Origin: CAJXMH01 sp964001305
GTDB lineage: Bacteria > Bacteroidota > Bacteroidia > Flavobacteriales_E > Vicingaceae
DNA length: 64,000 nt
NCBI GenBank assembly: GCA_964001305.1
Contig: CAXFAI010000040.1
Location: 16,917-80,916, forward strand
Direction: 5' to 3'
Position numbers and translations under genes: made by a program. Of this stretch, positions 8,307 through 17,447 are shown piece after piece. The notes under the pieces are model-generated. The model worked only from the letters and a program-made list of their open reading frames with translations, did no database searches and was not told the origin of the DNA. Position 1 is the first letter of the stretch. Every line of letters begins with the position of its first letter.

Positions 8307-9053
8307 CTAGTAATAAGTATTTGTATTGCTTTTCCAGTACTTAATTAGAATAAAGCCAAATAACATACCCCCTAGATGAGCAAAATGTGCCACATTGTCA
8401 GCAGGATTATTTGAAAGGCCTAAGTATAGTTCTAAGGCTCCATAAATCATTACAAAATATTTTGCTTTTAGAGGAATAGGGGGAATTAATAACATCAATT
8501 GAACATTTGGAAATAACATTCCAAACGCTAACAGTATACCAAAAACAGCACCCGAAGCACCTACTGTAGATGTATTGATGAGTGAGTTAATTTCTCTTGC
8601 AGTTGGGTCTACATAATTTTGACCCGATTGAATAATGCTTAAACCTTCGCGAAGTATTAACTCATAATCTTCAGGAGATATATTACCAATGATTGATAGA
8701 AGTCTTAGTTCAGTTACAAATAATTGAATTAAACCAGCACCTATTCCAGTTATCATATAATAAATAAGAAATTTTTTAGGTCCCCAGACTTGTTCTAGTA
8801 TTTTGCCAAACATCCATAATGCAAACATGTTGAAGAAAAGGTGTGTAATTCCACCATGTAAAAACATATAAGTAACCAATTGATGAGGCATAAATAAGTC
8901 ACTTTTCCAATGATGTAGTCCCAGCCAATCGCTTATGTTTATGCCTGATTGATAACCAACAAAAGTGGCTAAAAGCATGAGCCCGTTTATAATCAGTAGG
9001 TTTTTTACTACTTCTGGAATGTTACTTAAAGGGTTGGCTGAGCCGTAATTCAT
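8307..9053 (-). CDS. Rhomboid family intramembrane serine protease
   Basis: A 248-residue rhomboid with the canonical GASG motif (165-168, Ser167), the helix-2 signature FLHGGITHLFFNMFALWMFG, and histidines H223/H226 in VAHFAHLGGMLFGF. It has six or more membrane helices, with an inserted extracytoplasmic or loop segment of about 40 residues (ELRLLSIIGNISPEDYELILREGLSIIQSG) before the catalytic helix. Its ATG overlaps the mutL stop (ATGA, 9050-9053), so it is translationally coupled to mutL and followed at 4 bp by a second rhomboid. This mutL-rhomboid order recurs in Bacteroidota; no functional link to mismatch repair is known to me. Confidence 0.92.
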   Translation of the reverse strand: MNYGSANPLSNIPEVVKNLLIINGLMLLATFVGYQSGINISDWLGLHHWKSDLFMPHQLVTYMFLHGGITHLFFNMFALWMFGKILEQVWGPKKFLIYYMITGIGAGLIQLFVTELRLLSIIGNISPEDYELILREGLSIIQSGQNYVDPTAREINSLINTSTVGASGAVFGILLAFGMLFPNVQLMLLIPPIPLKAKYFVMIYGALELYLGLSNNPADNVAHFAHLGGMLFGFILIKYWKSNTNTYY

Positions 9054-10885
9054 CTTCTTTTAAATTGCTTATCTAAATCTTCTAATGCATAAGTGATAAT
9101 AATGGGCTTCCCATTAGGTAAATGGTAAGGCATTTCACACGCAAAAAGTTCATCAATTAATTGAGTCATTTCTTCTTCAGTTAAATGCTGACCGCTTTTT
9201 ATACTCATACTTCGTGCCAACTTCTGCAGCATTTTTGCCCGAACTTCATTATTTAAATTACCTTGCTCATTTTTAAAATTTTCGAGTAGTTCTTCAATGA
9301 GTTTAGATGCAGATTGATCTTTTAATTCTACCGGTGCTCCTTGAATAACCAATTCATTGCCACTAAAAAAACTTAGCTCAAAGCCGATTTGTTCTAAATC
9401 GTTTTGAATAAGCTCTATCAGAGCTTTATCTTCACCATTTAAGTCTAACCTTTCTGGAAAAAGCAACTGCTGTGAATGACCTTTCTTTTGATTTAGCTTT
9501 TGTTCAAATCCTTCCCAAATTATTCGTTCATGTGCTCTTTGCTGGTCTATTAAAATAAAGCCGGATTTAATATGAGATAAGATATACTTGCGATGAAGTT
9601 GCATGACCTTTTTTTCTTGCAACCTTTCTTTTTCTGCAGAAATAGGCTGAACAGGAACATTACTTTGATTTTCATCAAGCTTCTGATCTGTATATAGCTT
9701 TTCCCAATTATGGTCTACTTGTTTGCGCTCTCTTTCAAACGGAAATTGAATATTACTTTGCTTGGTACTTTTCTCCTTTTCAAACGGATTGAATGTCGGA
9801 TCAATCGTAATGTTTGGCATTCGAATGGCCTCTCCTTTTTTCAATTGGGGTAAATCAAAAGTGGATTCTCGTTCAAAATCTAATGAAGGGGCAACATTGA
9901 ATTTCCCAAGTGCTTGTCTTACCGCAGTTCTAATTATGGTGTAGATAGCTCTTTCCTCTTCAAATTTAATCTCCGTTTTAGTAGGGTGAATGTTAATATC
10001 AATCTTAGCCGGATCAATTTCCATTTGAATGAAATAAGAAGGGAAATGCTCTTTGGGGAGTAATTCCTCAAATGCCATTTGAACGGCATGGTTGAGGTAA
10101 GCCGATTTAATAAAACGATGATTAACGAAGAAATACTGTTCTCCTCTTGTTTTTTTAGCAAATTCTGGTTTTCCTACAAAACCATTTAGGCTTACAATAT
10201 CTGTTGATTCTACAACGGGTACTAAACGTTGGTTGTATTTTGGTCCAAAAATATTTACAATCCGTTGTCTAAAATTACCCTTTGGTAAACGGTATACTTC
10301 ACTTTGATCATTATGCATACTCATAACCACTTCCGGATGAATCATAGAAACTCTCAAAAATTCTTCAATGATGTGTTTTGTTTCTACCGGATTGCTTTTT
10401 AGAAAGTTTCTGCGAGCTGGTATGTTGAAGAATAGATTCTTAACACTGATTTGAGTCCCTTTTGAAGTTTGGCAAAACTCTTGACTGATTACTTCACTTC
10501 CTTCTAAAATGAGATGAGTCCCTAAGTCCGCCTCGGGAGTTTTTGTTTTAATTTCCATTTGTGAAACCGCAGCAATTGAGGGGACTGCTTCTCCTCTAAA
10601 TCCCATCGTTTTTAGGCAAAATAGGTCTTCAACCTTTTTGATTTTAGAAGTTGCGTGTCGTTCTAGACTCAATCTCGCATCGGTTTCACTCATGCCACAC
10701 CCATTATCATTGACTTGAATAAGCGTCTTTCCAGCATTCTTAATTATCAATTGAATTTCTGTTGCACCAGCATCAATGGCATTTTCAAGTAATTCTTTAA
10801 CCGCAGAAGCAGGTCGTTGAACAACTTCGCCAGCTGCAATTTGATTGGCAACAGAATCAGGTAATAGTTGAATGATATCAGGCAT
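9050..10885 (-). CDS. mutL: DNA mismatch repair protein MutL
   Basis: A 611-residue MutL counted from MPDIIQLLPDSVANQIAAGEVVQRP (ATG ending at 10885). A 14-residue longer frame exists, but the MutL N-terminus conventionally starts here. GHKL ATPase motifs are intact: ENAIDAG, DNGCGM, and GFRGEA. The C-terminal half has IDQQRAHERIIWE, which keeps the spacing of the MutL endonuclease metal motif DQHA-x2-E-x4-E but reads DQQR instead of DQHA. ACEMPYHLPNGKP lies near the end where a zinc-site motif is expected. No mutH is in view, so this MutL probably supplies strand nicking itself. The middle linker is charged and variable, as usual. Confidence 0.96.
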   Translation of the reverse strand: MPDIIQLLPDSVANQIAAGEVVQRPASAVKELLENAIDAGATEIQLIIKNAGKTLIQVNDNGCGMSETDARLSLERHATSKIKKVEDLFCLKTMGFRGEAVPSIAAVSQMEIKTKTPEADLGTHLILEGSEVISQEFCQTSKGTQISVKNLFFNIPARRNFLKSNPVETKHIIEEFLRVSMIHPEVVMSMHNDQSEVYRLPKGNFRQRIVNIFGPKYNQRLVPVVESTDIVSLNGFVGKPEFAKKTRGEQYFFVNHRFIKSAYLNHAVQMAFEELLPKEHFPSYFIQMEIDPAKIDINIHPTKTEIKFEEERAIYTIIRTAVRQALGKFNVAPSLDFERESTFDLPQLKKGEAIRMPNITIDPTFNPFEKEKSTKQSNIQFPFERERKQVDHNWEKLYTDQKLDENQSNVPVQPISAEKERLQEKKVMQLHRKYILSHIKSGFILIDQQRAHERIIWEGFEQKLNQKKGHSQQLLFPERLDLNGEDKALIELIQNDLEQIGFELSFFSGNELVIQGAPVELKDQSASKLIEELLENFKNEQGNLNNEVRAKMLQKLARSMSIKSGQHLTEEEMTQLIDELFACEMPYHLPNGKPIIITYALEDLDKQFKRR

Positions 10886-10985
10886 AAAAGCGCGTAGAAA
10901 TAAGCCCTCAAAGGTAGCCAAATTCAATTCCTTTGAAAATAATTTGAATGGCTTAAAGGAAGCTTTTTTTAATTTTTAAGAAGTG

Positions 10986-11261
10986 TTACAAGTAAAGAAT
11001 CACGTAGCAAATTCCACAAAGCAATGCGATAATAAACAACAAGCGAATGTTGGATTTTTTAGAAAAAGTAGTGGTGTTTTTGTTGGCTTCCCATTTATCT
11101 CTAAGAGAACGTCCACCCATGCGGTTTAAAGTAGCTTGACCTTTAACTTCTGCTTCAATTTCGGCATATCGCTCTTGAAAAGCTTCTTTGTCTGCATCGT
11201 AGTAGCGTGGACTAAAGTTAAAACGTTTGTTTCGTTGCGTCTTAAAAAAAGATGAAATCAT
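10986..11261 (-). CDS. Small conserved tail-anchored protein (Bacteroidota)
   Basis: A 91-residue protein with a basic N-terminus (TQRNKRFNFSPRYYDADKEAF), a charged central helix (ERYAEIEAEVKGQATL) and one C-terminal membrane helix (IRLLFIIALLCGICYVILYL), so it is a tail-anchored membrane protein. The FSPRYYD pattern is typical of a small family found upstream of mutL in Bacteroidota that has often been mislabelled as riboflavin synthase beta subunit. Nothing in the sequence supports a riboflavin role. It lies 100 bp upstream of mutL on the same strand and may share its transcript. The function is unknown. Confidence 0.72.
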   Translation of the reverse strand: MISSFFKTQRNKRFNFSPRYYDADKEAFQERYAEIEAEVKGQATLNRMGGRSLRDKWEANKNTTTFSKKSNIRLLFIIALLCGICYVILYL

Positions 11262-11395
11262 AGTTCGAAATTAATCAATCTAATACGAAACTGTATTGAT
11301 TACGTATTTATTGTAACGTTAACTATTCGCTGTTTAAAAGTCCATTTTAGACCTCAAAAGTTTGGTCTGTTTCTTGGTTACTTTCGTTTAGATAA

Positions 11396-14300
11396 ATGCG
11401 CTTTATGAATAAAAATTTGCTTTTCCTTTTTGTTGTTTTTTTTAGTTTGAGCTTTCAATCTCAGAATGTTCAACAGAAATTACCTCTAAAAAAGTTGCCT
11501 GAATTCTTAACTGAAAATACGCCTTGGGCTGATTCACTTATTCAGCAAATGTCCTTGGAACAAAAAATTGGACAATTATTCAATGTGGCAGCATATTCAA
11601 ATAAAGGAGAAAAACACCAAGAAGAGCTATTAGAACAAATTGAAAAATTTGGAATTGGTGGCATTACCTTTTTTCAAGGTGGACCTCAAAGACAAGCGAG
11701 ACTAACCAATTTATATCAAGCAAAATCGAAAGTGCCCTTAATGGTAGCCATGGATGCAGAGTGGGGCTTAAGTATGCGCATTGATTCAACTATGAAGTAT
11801 CCTTGGCAAATGACATTAGGAGCCATTAAAGATGAATCCTTAATAGAAGAAATGGGTAAGCAAATCGGAGAACAATGTCGAAGATTGGGAGTTCATGTGA
11901 GCTTTTCGCCGGTAATTGATGTGAATAATAACCCGGAGAATCCTGTCATTTTTGCCCGTTCTTTTGGAGAAAATAGAGAGAATGTAGCTCGTAAGGGAAT
12001 CGCTTACATGAAAGGACTACAAGCGTCTAAAGTAATTGCATGTGCAAAGCATTTTCCAGGTCATGGAGATACAGATACCGATTCGCATATCCGTTTACCG
12101 GTTGTCAATCATTCCAAAAAGCGTTTAGATAGTATTGAGTTGTATCCTTTTAAACGATTGGTAAATTCAGGAATAGCAAGTGTTATGACAGCTCATTTGA
12201 ATTTGCCTCAATTGATGCATGGAGATAAAAATGCATCTTCATTGAATAGTACTATTGTAGATACCATTTTGAAACAAGAATTGGGATTTAAAGGCTTAAT
12301 TTTTACAGATGGTTTAAATATGGGAGGTGTGGCAAAATATCAGAAATCCGCTCAAATTGATTTACAGGCCATTAAAGCTGGAAATGATGTCTTGTTACTT
12401 TCTCAAGATGTTGAAGCAACAATCGAATTGATTAAGCAAGAAATTAAAAACGGAAATCTCACGGAGGAACAGATTACAAATTCAGCGCATAAAATATTGA
12501 AAGCAAAAGAATGGTTGGGTATTCACCGTGGTGATCCGGTAGATTTAGAGAATTTGATAACGGATTTAAACAAAGCGGAGTATGACTATTTAAATAGAAA
12601 GTTGGTTGAGGCTAGTTTGACTTTAGTTAGGAATGAAAAGAAAATTATTCCCATTAAGAAACTAAAGCAAACTAAAATCATTCACTTAGCCTTAGCAGAA
12701 AAAGAAGTGGGTTATCGACATTTTCAACAGGGGTTAAATCGCTATGCTAGAGTAGATACACTGCATTATACTTCTTTACCAGTTAGTGAACAAAAAAGTT
12801 TGATGGATACGCTTTTGCAATATGACAAAGTGATTGTAAGTGTGCATAAATCCAATAAGCACCCTTGGGTAAGTGCAGAATTGGATACAGAATTTAAAAA
12901 CTTCATCAATCTCTTGCGTTTAAAAAAGGAAGTGATTTTAACTGTTTTTGCCAATGCTTACTCATTGAAAGATTTCTTAGCGGCAGAATATGTTCCAGCA
13001 TTACTGATGTCTTACCAGAATAGTGATTTGGCGCAAGACTTAAGTGCTCAACTACTATTTGGAGGAATACAAGCGAAAGGAAATCTTCCCGTTTCGGCCT
13101 CTTCAACCATCAAGCAAGGTATGGGCGTTTTAGGAGATCTGCCAATTCGTTTAAAGTATACGGTTCCTGAAGAAGTGGGAATTAAATCAAGTGAATTTTC
13201 TTCAATAACCGCAATTATTGAAGAAGGAATTCGTGAGAAAGCATACCCGGGTGCTCAAGTATACATAGCTAAAGATGGTAAGGTAATTTATAATGAAAGT
13301 TTAGGTTTCCACACTTACGATAAAGAGCAAAAAGTAAATTCAACTGATTTGTATGATTTAGCATCTGTAACGAAGATTACTTCTACTTTGTTGGCAATCA
13401 TGGAATTGGATGGAGATGGCAAACTTTCTTTAGATGATGAGTTGGGCAAACACCTCAGAATGACTAGAGGAACACCTTATGAAAAGTTAATCTTGAGAGA
13501 CATTCTTTCTCATCAGGCAGGCCTGGCAGCTTGGATTCCATTTTACAACAAAACGTTGAGCAAAGGCCAGTTGCGATACGACTTGTATAGTAAAGCCCGT
13601 TCAGAAAAGTATACCGTGGAAATTGCAAAAGACTTGTACATGATTCCAGAGTATCAGGACACTATTTTTTATCGCATACTTAATCGTGCTGAGGTAAAGG
13701 AACAAGGGGAATATAGATACAGTGATGTTGGGTATTATTTTCTGAAGGAAATTGTAGAGCAACATCGAAAGGAGGCCATAGATGATTATAATCAGCGTAC
13801 ATTTTATGAGTCATTGGGAATGCATAGAACCACTTTTAATCCTTTGTTGAATTATGATTTGAATGAAATTCCTCCAACTGAAAATGATAAGGTTTTTAGG
13901 CAGCAGTTAATTCATGGTTATGTACATGACCCAGGTGCAGCCATGTTAGGCGGTGTAGGAGGACATGCAGGTTTGTTTTCCAATGCCAATGATTTGGGGA
14001 AATTGCTTCAAATGTATTTGCAGAAAGGAGAGTATGCTGGAGAAAGATATTTAGATTCTTTGGTTTTAGAAACTTATACGGATTGCCAAAACTGTAAAGA
14101 CTCTGTCTTGTTGAATCCAAAGGAGAATAGGAGAGGAGCAGGTTTTGACAAACCAGCTTACCATGGAGAGCCAGGACCAACTTGCGACTGCATTTCATTT
14201 GAAAGTTACGGCCACAGTGGGTTTACAGGTACTTATGCTTGGGTAGATCCAACAGAGAATTTGGTATATGTCTTCTTATCAAATCGTGTTTATCCAGATG

Positions 14301-14419
14301 CGGGTAATCCCAAATTAGTAAAACTTAACATTAGAACTCGCATTCAAGAGAAGATCTATGAAGCCATTTCCAATATGAAATACCGAAATTCGCAGCTTAA
14401 ACAAGCTACGAATTCATGA
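11396..14419 (+). CDS. Glycoside hydrolase family 3 (NagZ-like) fused to class C beta-lactamase-type serine hydrolase
   Basis: A 1007-residue secreted two-enzyme fusion. After a signal peptide (NKNLLFLFVVFFSLSFQSQ; start ATG 11396 or 11405) comes a GH3 domain, residues of about 45-380. It carries the NagZ-type loop KHFPGHGDTDTDSH (218-231) and the nucleophile region FTDGLNMG (Asp305), then a GH3 C-terminal-like domain to about 590. Residues 600-1000 are a beta-lactamase/DD-peptidase fold with SVTK (Ser657, Lys660), YSD (Tyr775) and HSG (His940). The first half is expected to remove N-acetylglucosamine-type residues; the second half is an esterase, amidase or peptidase of unknown substrate. 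Together they suggest turnover of peptidoglycan or another amino-sugar polymer in the periplasm. Its stop overlaps the bshA start by 4 bp. Confidence 0.92.
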   Translation: MRFMNKNLLFLFVVFFSLSFQSQNVQQKLPLKKLPEFLTENTPWADSLIQQMSLEQKIGQLFNVAAYSNKGEKHQEELLEQIEKFGIGGITFFQGGPQRQARLTNLYQAKSKVPLMVAMDAEWGLSMRIDSTMKYPWQMTLGAIKDESLIEEMGKQIGEQCRRLGVHVSFSPVIDVNNNPENPVIFARSFGENRENVARKGIAYMKGLQASKVIACAKHFPGHGDTDTDSHIRLPVVNHSKKRLDSIELYPFKRLVNSGIASVMTAHLNLPQLMHGDKNASSLNSTIVDTILKQELGFKGLIFTDGLNMGGVAKYQKSAQIDLQAIKAGNDVLLLSQDVEATIELIKQEIKNGNLTEEQITNSAHKILKAKEWLGIHRGDPVDLENLITDLNKAEYDYLNRKLVEASLTLVRNEKKIIPIKKLKQTKIIHLALAEKEVGYRHFQQGLNRYARVDTLHYTSLPVSEQKSLMDTLLQYDKVIVSVHKSNKHPWVSAELDTEFKNFINLLRLKKEVILTVFANAYSLKDFLAAEYVPALLMSYQNSDLAQDLSAQLLFGGIQAKGNLPVSASSTIKQGMGVLGDLPIRLKYTVPEEVGIKSSEFSSITAIIEEGIREKAYPGAQVYIAKDGKVIYNESLGFHTYDKEQKVNSTDLYDLASVTKITSTLLAIMELDGDGKLSLDDELGKHLRMTRGTPYEKLILRDILSHQAGLAAWIPFYNKTLSKGQLRYDLYSKARSEKYTVEIAKDLYMIPEYQDTIFYRILNRAEVKEQGEYRYSDVGYYFLKEIVEQHRKEAIDDYNQRTFYESLGMHRTTFNPLLNYDLNEIPPTENDKVFRQQLIHGYVHDPGAAMLGGVGGHAGLFSNANDLGKLLQMYLQKGEYAGERYLDSLVLETYTDCQNCKDSVLLNPKENRRGAGFDKPAYHGEPGPTCDCISFESYGHSGFTGTYAWVDPTENLVYVFLSNRVYPDAGNPKLVKLNIRTRIQEKIYEAISNMKYRNSQLKQATNS

Positions 14420-15537
14420 AAATAGGAATTGTATGCTACCCAACCTTTGGCGGGAGTGGAGTAGTAGCAACAGAGCTAGGAAAAGCCTTAGCCAGAAAAG
14501 GTCACCAAATTCACTTTATTTCTTACCAACAACCTGTTCGCCTAGATACTTTTTTAGAGAATATTTTTTATCATGAAGTAAGTGTTTCAGATTATCCATT
14601 GTTTGATTATCCGCCTTATGAATTGGTGCTTTCAAGTAAATTGGTAGATGTTGTAAAGCACGAAGGCTTAGATATTTTACATGTTCATTATGCCATCCCT
14701 CATGCATCTGCAGCTTATATGGCTCAACGTATTTTAGAGTCAGAAGGGATTAAAATTCCTTTCATTACTACTTTGCATGGAACGGATATTACCTTAGTAG
14801 GAAAAGATAGTTCTTTTGAACCGGTAATTACTTTTGCCATCAATCAATCAGATGCTGTTACTGCTGTTTCTGAGAGTTTAAAACAAGACACTTTAGACCA
14901 TTTTAAAGTGGTCAATCAAATTGAAGTAATCCCAAACTTTGCTTGTGTAGAAGGTTGTGAACAGCCTAAAGCAGATTTGGAGCTTAAACAGCATATGGCA
15001 CCTAATGGAGAGCGAATTATAACTCACATTTCTAATTTTAGAAAAGTAAAGCGAATTCCCGATGTTATTGAAATTTTTGAGCGAGTAAGAAAGAAAATGC
15101 CTGCAAAATTAATGTTGGTCGGAGATGGACCAGAAAGACACCATGCTGAAGGTATGTGCAGAGAAAAGGGACTTACTGAAGATTTGTATGTTTTAGGAAA
15201 GGTGCAGGATACAGAACGTGTTTTAGGTATTGCAGATTTGTTTTTATTGCCTTCAGAATTTGAAAGCTTTGGTTTAGCGGCTTTAGAGGCAATGTGTGCC
15301 GGAGTTCCTGTCGTATCATCAAATACAGGAGGTATTCCTGAAGTAAATGAACATGGTTTTTCGGGCTTTTTAAGCAACGTTGGTGATGTAGAAGCAATGG
15401 CAGATTATGCTATTGAAATACTAGAGAATGATGAAAAGTTGAAGCAGTATAAGGTTCAAGCTTTTAAGCAAGCCACTAAATTCGATATCAAAAAGATTCT
15501 TCCACTTTATGAAGAATTATACCAAAGACTTGTTTAG
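14416..15537 (+). CDS. bshA: N-acetyl-alpha-D-glucosaminyl L-malate synthase BshA
   Basis: A 373-residue GT4-family glycosyltransferase that joins UDP-GlcNAc to L-malate, the first step of bacillithiol synthesis, in the cytoplasm. Diagnostic BshA features are the N-terminus MKIGIVCYPTFGGSGVVATELG, HVHYAIPHASAAYMA, TTLHGTDITLVG, and the GT4 donor site FLLPSEFESFGLAALEAMCAGVPVVSSNTGGIPEV. The length is normal for BshA. The gene is translationally coupled (ATGA overlap, 14416-14419) to the GH3/serine-hydrolase fusion, a gene order found in many Bacteroidota; the biochemical reason is unknown. bshB and bshC are not in the window. Confidence 0.96.
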   Translation: MKIGIVCYPTFGGSGVVATELGKALARKGHQIHFISYQQPVRLDTFLENIFYHEVSVSDYPLFDYPPYELVLSSKLVDVVKHEGLDILHVHYAIPHASAAYMAQRILESEGIKIPFITTLHGTDITLVGKDSSFEPVITFAINQSDAVTAVSESLKQDTLDHFKVVNQIEVIPNFACVEGCEQPKADLELKQHMAPNGERIITHISNFRKVKRIPDVIEIFERVRKKMPAKLMLVGDGPERHHAEGMCREKGLTEDLYVLGKVQDTERVLGIADLFLLPSEFESFGLAALEAMCAGVPVVSSNTGGIPEVNEHGFSGFLSNVGDVEAMADYAIEILENDEKLKQYKVQAFKQATKFDIKKILPLYEELYQRLV

Positions 15538-15567
15538 TGGGGAACATCAAAATTTTAATTGAAATAC

Positions 15568-15600
15568 TTGACGGGTATCGGATTGAATTAATTACTTTTG
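15568..15600 (+). promoter_or_regulatory. Bacteroidota-type promoter of tRNA-Arg
   Basis: TTG at 15568-15570 is followed after 22 bp by TACTTTTG at 15593-15600, an exact match to the phylum consensus TAnnTTTG. The expected start of transcription is a few bases before the tRNA at 15612. Confidence 0.75.
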
Positions 15601-15611
15601 CCCTCCCAAAT

Positions 15612-15685
15612 GGCCTTGTAGCTTAACTGGATAGAGCACCGCACTACGGATGCGGAGGTTCGGGGTTCGACTCCCTGCAAGGTCA
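15612..15685 (+). tRNA. tRNA-Arg (anticodon ACG)
   Basis: A 74-nt cloverleaf. The acceptor GGCCTTG pairs with CAAGGTC (one G-T pair). The D arm is GCTTAACTGGATAGAGC, the anticodon stem CCGCA/TGCGG encloses CTACGGA (anticodon ACG), and the T arm is GGGGTTCGACTCCC. The discriminator is A and CCA is not encoded. A34 would need conversion to inosine by TadA to read CGN codons. Confidence 0.96.
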
Positions 15686-15686
15686 C

Positions 15687-15717
15687 AAAAAAAGCCGCTT
15701 TTAAAGCGGCTTTTTTT
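15687..15717. terminator. Bidirectional terminator between tRNA-Arg and the T9SS gene
   Basis: Seven A plus GCCGC (15687-15698) pair perfectly with GCGGC plus seven T (15706-15717) around a 7-nt AT loop. The symmetry gives a T tract on both strands, so it serves the plus-strand tRNA and the minus-strand gene that ends at 15724. Confidence 0.9.
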
Positions 15718-15723
15718 GTTTTT

Positions 15724-17319
15724 CTAATTTATAATTAAGCGTTTCATCTGATAAAAGTTATCTCCCTGAATACGTACAAAATAGATTCCTTTAGGTAGAA
15801 CTATATTTTCAATTTCATGAGTTCGGCTTATATGCTTTTCAGAAACTGTAAAAATTTTTCTAGATAGAACTTGGCCTTTTAAATCAACTACTTCAGCTTT
15901 GTAAGTGGCCATTTCAAAATCATTGACTTCTACTTTTAATTTTTGACCAACTAAGGGATTTGGATAAAGGTTAAAAGTCCCACTTTTAATTGAAGGTGAA
16001 TAACCTATAGATACCGTTTTTGAGTAGGAAAATTTTCCGTCAAAATCTACTTGTTTTAGCCTAAAATAACCTTTCCTTACTTCTTGGTTGCTTATACTCC
16101 ATTCGTAATTAAGAGGGTAGTTTGAGTTGCCTGCTCCTTTAATTTGATTTAGTACTTTAAACGTTTCTCCATTCTCGCTCCATTCAATTTGAAAATAGTC
16201 ATTATTAATTTCACTATAAGTTTTCCAACTAAAGTGAACATAGCCTAAGTGCATTTCGGCATTGAAGAAGGCCAAATCAATAGGTAAGGCTGCTGAGGCA
16301 GATTCAGTACAATAGGTTGTACTTCCACTAACTGCTCCACCTCCCGAAGTAGATGGATTGGTAGAATCATCTAAACCGCAGATATCGTTTGAACCTGATA
16401 TCGTACCATAATTCGTAATACTATTTGTTCGAAGTAAGCCCGATCCGTTAACGGTACCATCGCCATTTACTCTAAAAATACCTTCAACTACCATAACACC
16501 ATCATTTGTGAATACACCACCATTTTGAGTGAAGTTTCCTGAAATATCAACTATACCATCATTTTGAATCGTTCCCCCATTATTCGTAAAGTTCCCATCA
16601 ACGTTGATTCTTCCGTCATTATTAAAAGTAGAACCGCTATTAGCAGTAAAGTTTCCACCAATGTTAGCTTCAACCCCACTTGCTATATTTAGTGTAGAAT
16701 TGCTATTTAAAGTTAAATAACCTGTAATATCAATGTCGGCATTAAAGTTTAAGACAGCACTTGCATTATTGTTATCAACATTTCCACCAATAATTGCACT
16801 GCTATTAAAAGTGATTTCTCCATTATTGTTTTGGACATTTCCATTAATCTCAGTAACATCATTAAAAACTACAATGCCACCATTATTGGTGAAATTATTC
16901 CTCACCTCAACTGTATTTGTGCAAGTTAATGTGCTTCCAGAACCAACAACTAGATTATTATTCACAATTAACTCACCAGTGATGGAGCCATTAGATGTCG
17001 AGTTTAAGGTTAAATTATTTACTGATAAATCTCCAGCTGAAGTAATACTAGCTCCATTGTATAAAGCGATGTTGTTAGATAAACCTGTTAATGAATTTCC
17101 TGCGGTTATTTGAATACTTCCAGCATAACCAACATTTTGATTCAAATTTACATTGTGATTTATGATTACTTGATCTGATGCTCCCCAATAGTTTCCGGGC
17201 GCTCCATTCGCATCCCAAGTAGAAGAGTTAGTCCAGTCCCCATTTGATACGGTTGTGTAGGTAATTGCAAACAGACTTGATTGAATAAGAATTAAGACAG
17301 TTAAAATGAAATATTTCAT
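15724..17319 (-). CDS. T9SS-secreted surface protein with Asn/Gly-rich beta-helix repeats
   Basis: A 531-residue exported protein. A signal peptide (MKYFILTVLILIQSSLFAIT) is followed by an N-terminal G8-like start (TTVSNGDWTNSSTWDANGAPGNYWGASDQVIINHNV). Next comes about 250 residues of short degenerate repeats of the type GNFTNNGGxxxNDGxxxxxGNF, which should fold as a parallel beta helix. A fibronectin-like segment occupies about 345-440 (FFNAEMHLGYVHFSWKTYSEINNDYFQIEWSENGETFKVL). The last 75 residues are a type A T9SS sorting domain (FNLYPNPLVGQKLKVEV ... LPKGIYFVRIQ). It is expected to cross the outer membrane by the T9SS and be anchored or released at the surface. The ligand is unknown; the repeats suggest an adhesin or structural role. 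Confidence 0.9.
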   Translation of the reverse strand: MKYFILTVLILIQSSLFAITYTTVSNGDWTNSSTWDANGAPGNYWGASDQVIINHNVNLNQNVGYAGSIQITAGNSLTGLSNNIALYNGASITSAGDLSVNNLTLNSTSNGSITGELIVNNNLVVGSGSTLTCTNTVEVRNNFTNNGGIVVFNDVTEINGNVQNNNGEITFNSSAIIGGNVDNNNASAVLNFNADIDITGYLTLNSNSTLNIASGVEANIGGNFTANSGSTFNNDGRINVDGNFTNNGGTIQNDGIVDISGNFTQNGGVFTNDGVMVVEGIFRVNGDGTVNGSGLLRTNSITNYGTISGSNDICGLDDSTNPSTSGGGAVSGSTTYCTESASAALPIDLAFFNAEMHLGYVHFSWKTYSEINNDYFQIEWSENGETFKVLNQIKGAGNSNYPLNYEWSISNQEVRKGYFRLKQVDFDGKFSYSKTVSIGYSPSIKSGTFNLYPNPLVGQKLKVEVNDFEMATYKAEVVDLKGQVLSRKIFTVSEKHISRTHEIENIVLPKGIYFVRIQGDNFYQMKRLIIN

Positions 17320-17447
17320 TGATTATAATTTTCGACTAATACGAGTGTAGTTTAGATAAGGTTGTCGAAATTATAGATTAATTGTAAAACAAATATTAAA
17401 AATGAAAAAATATTAGTAATCAGTGCATTAGATAAAGATTTTAAGCC

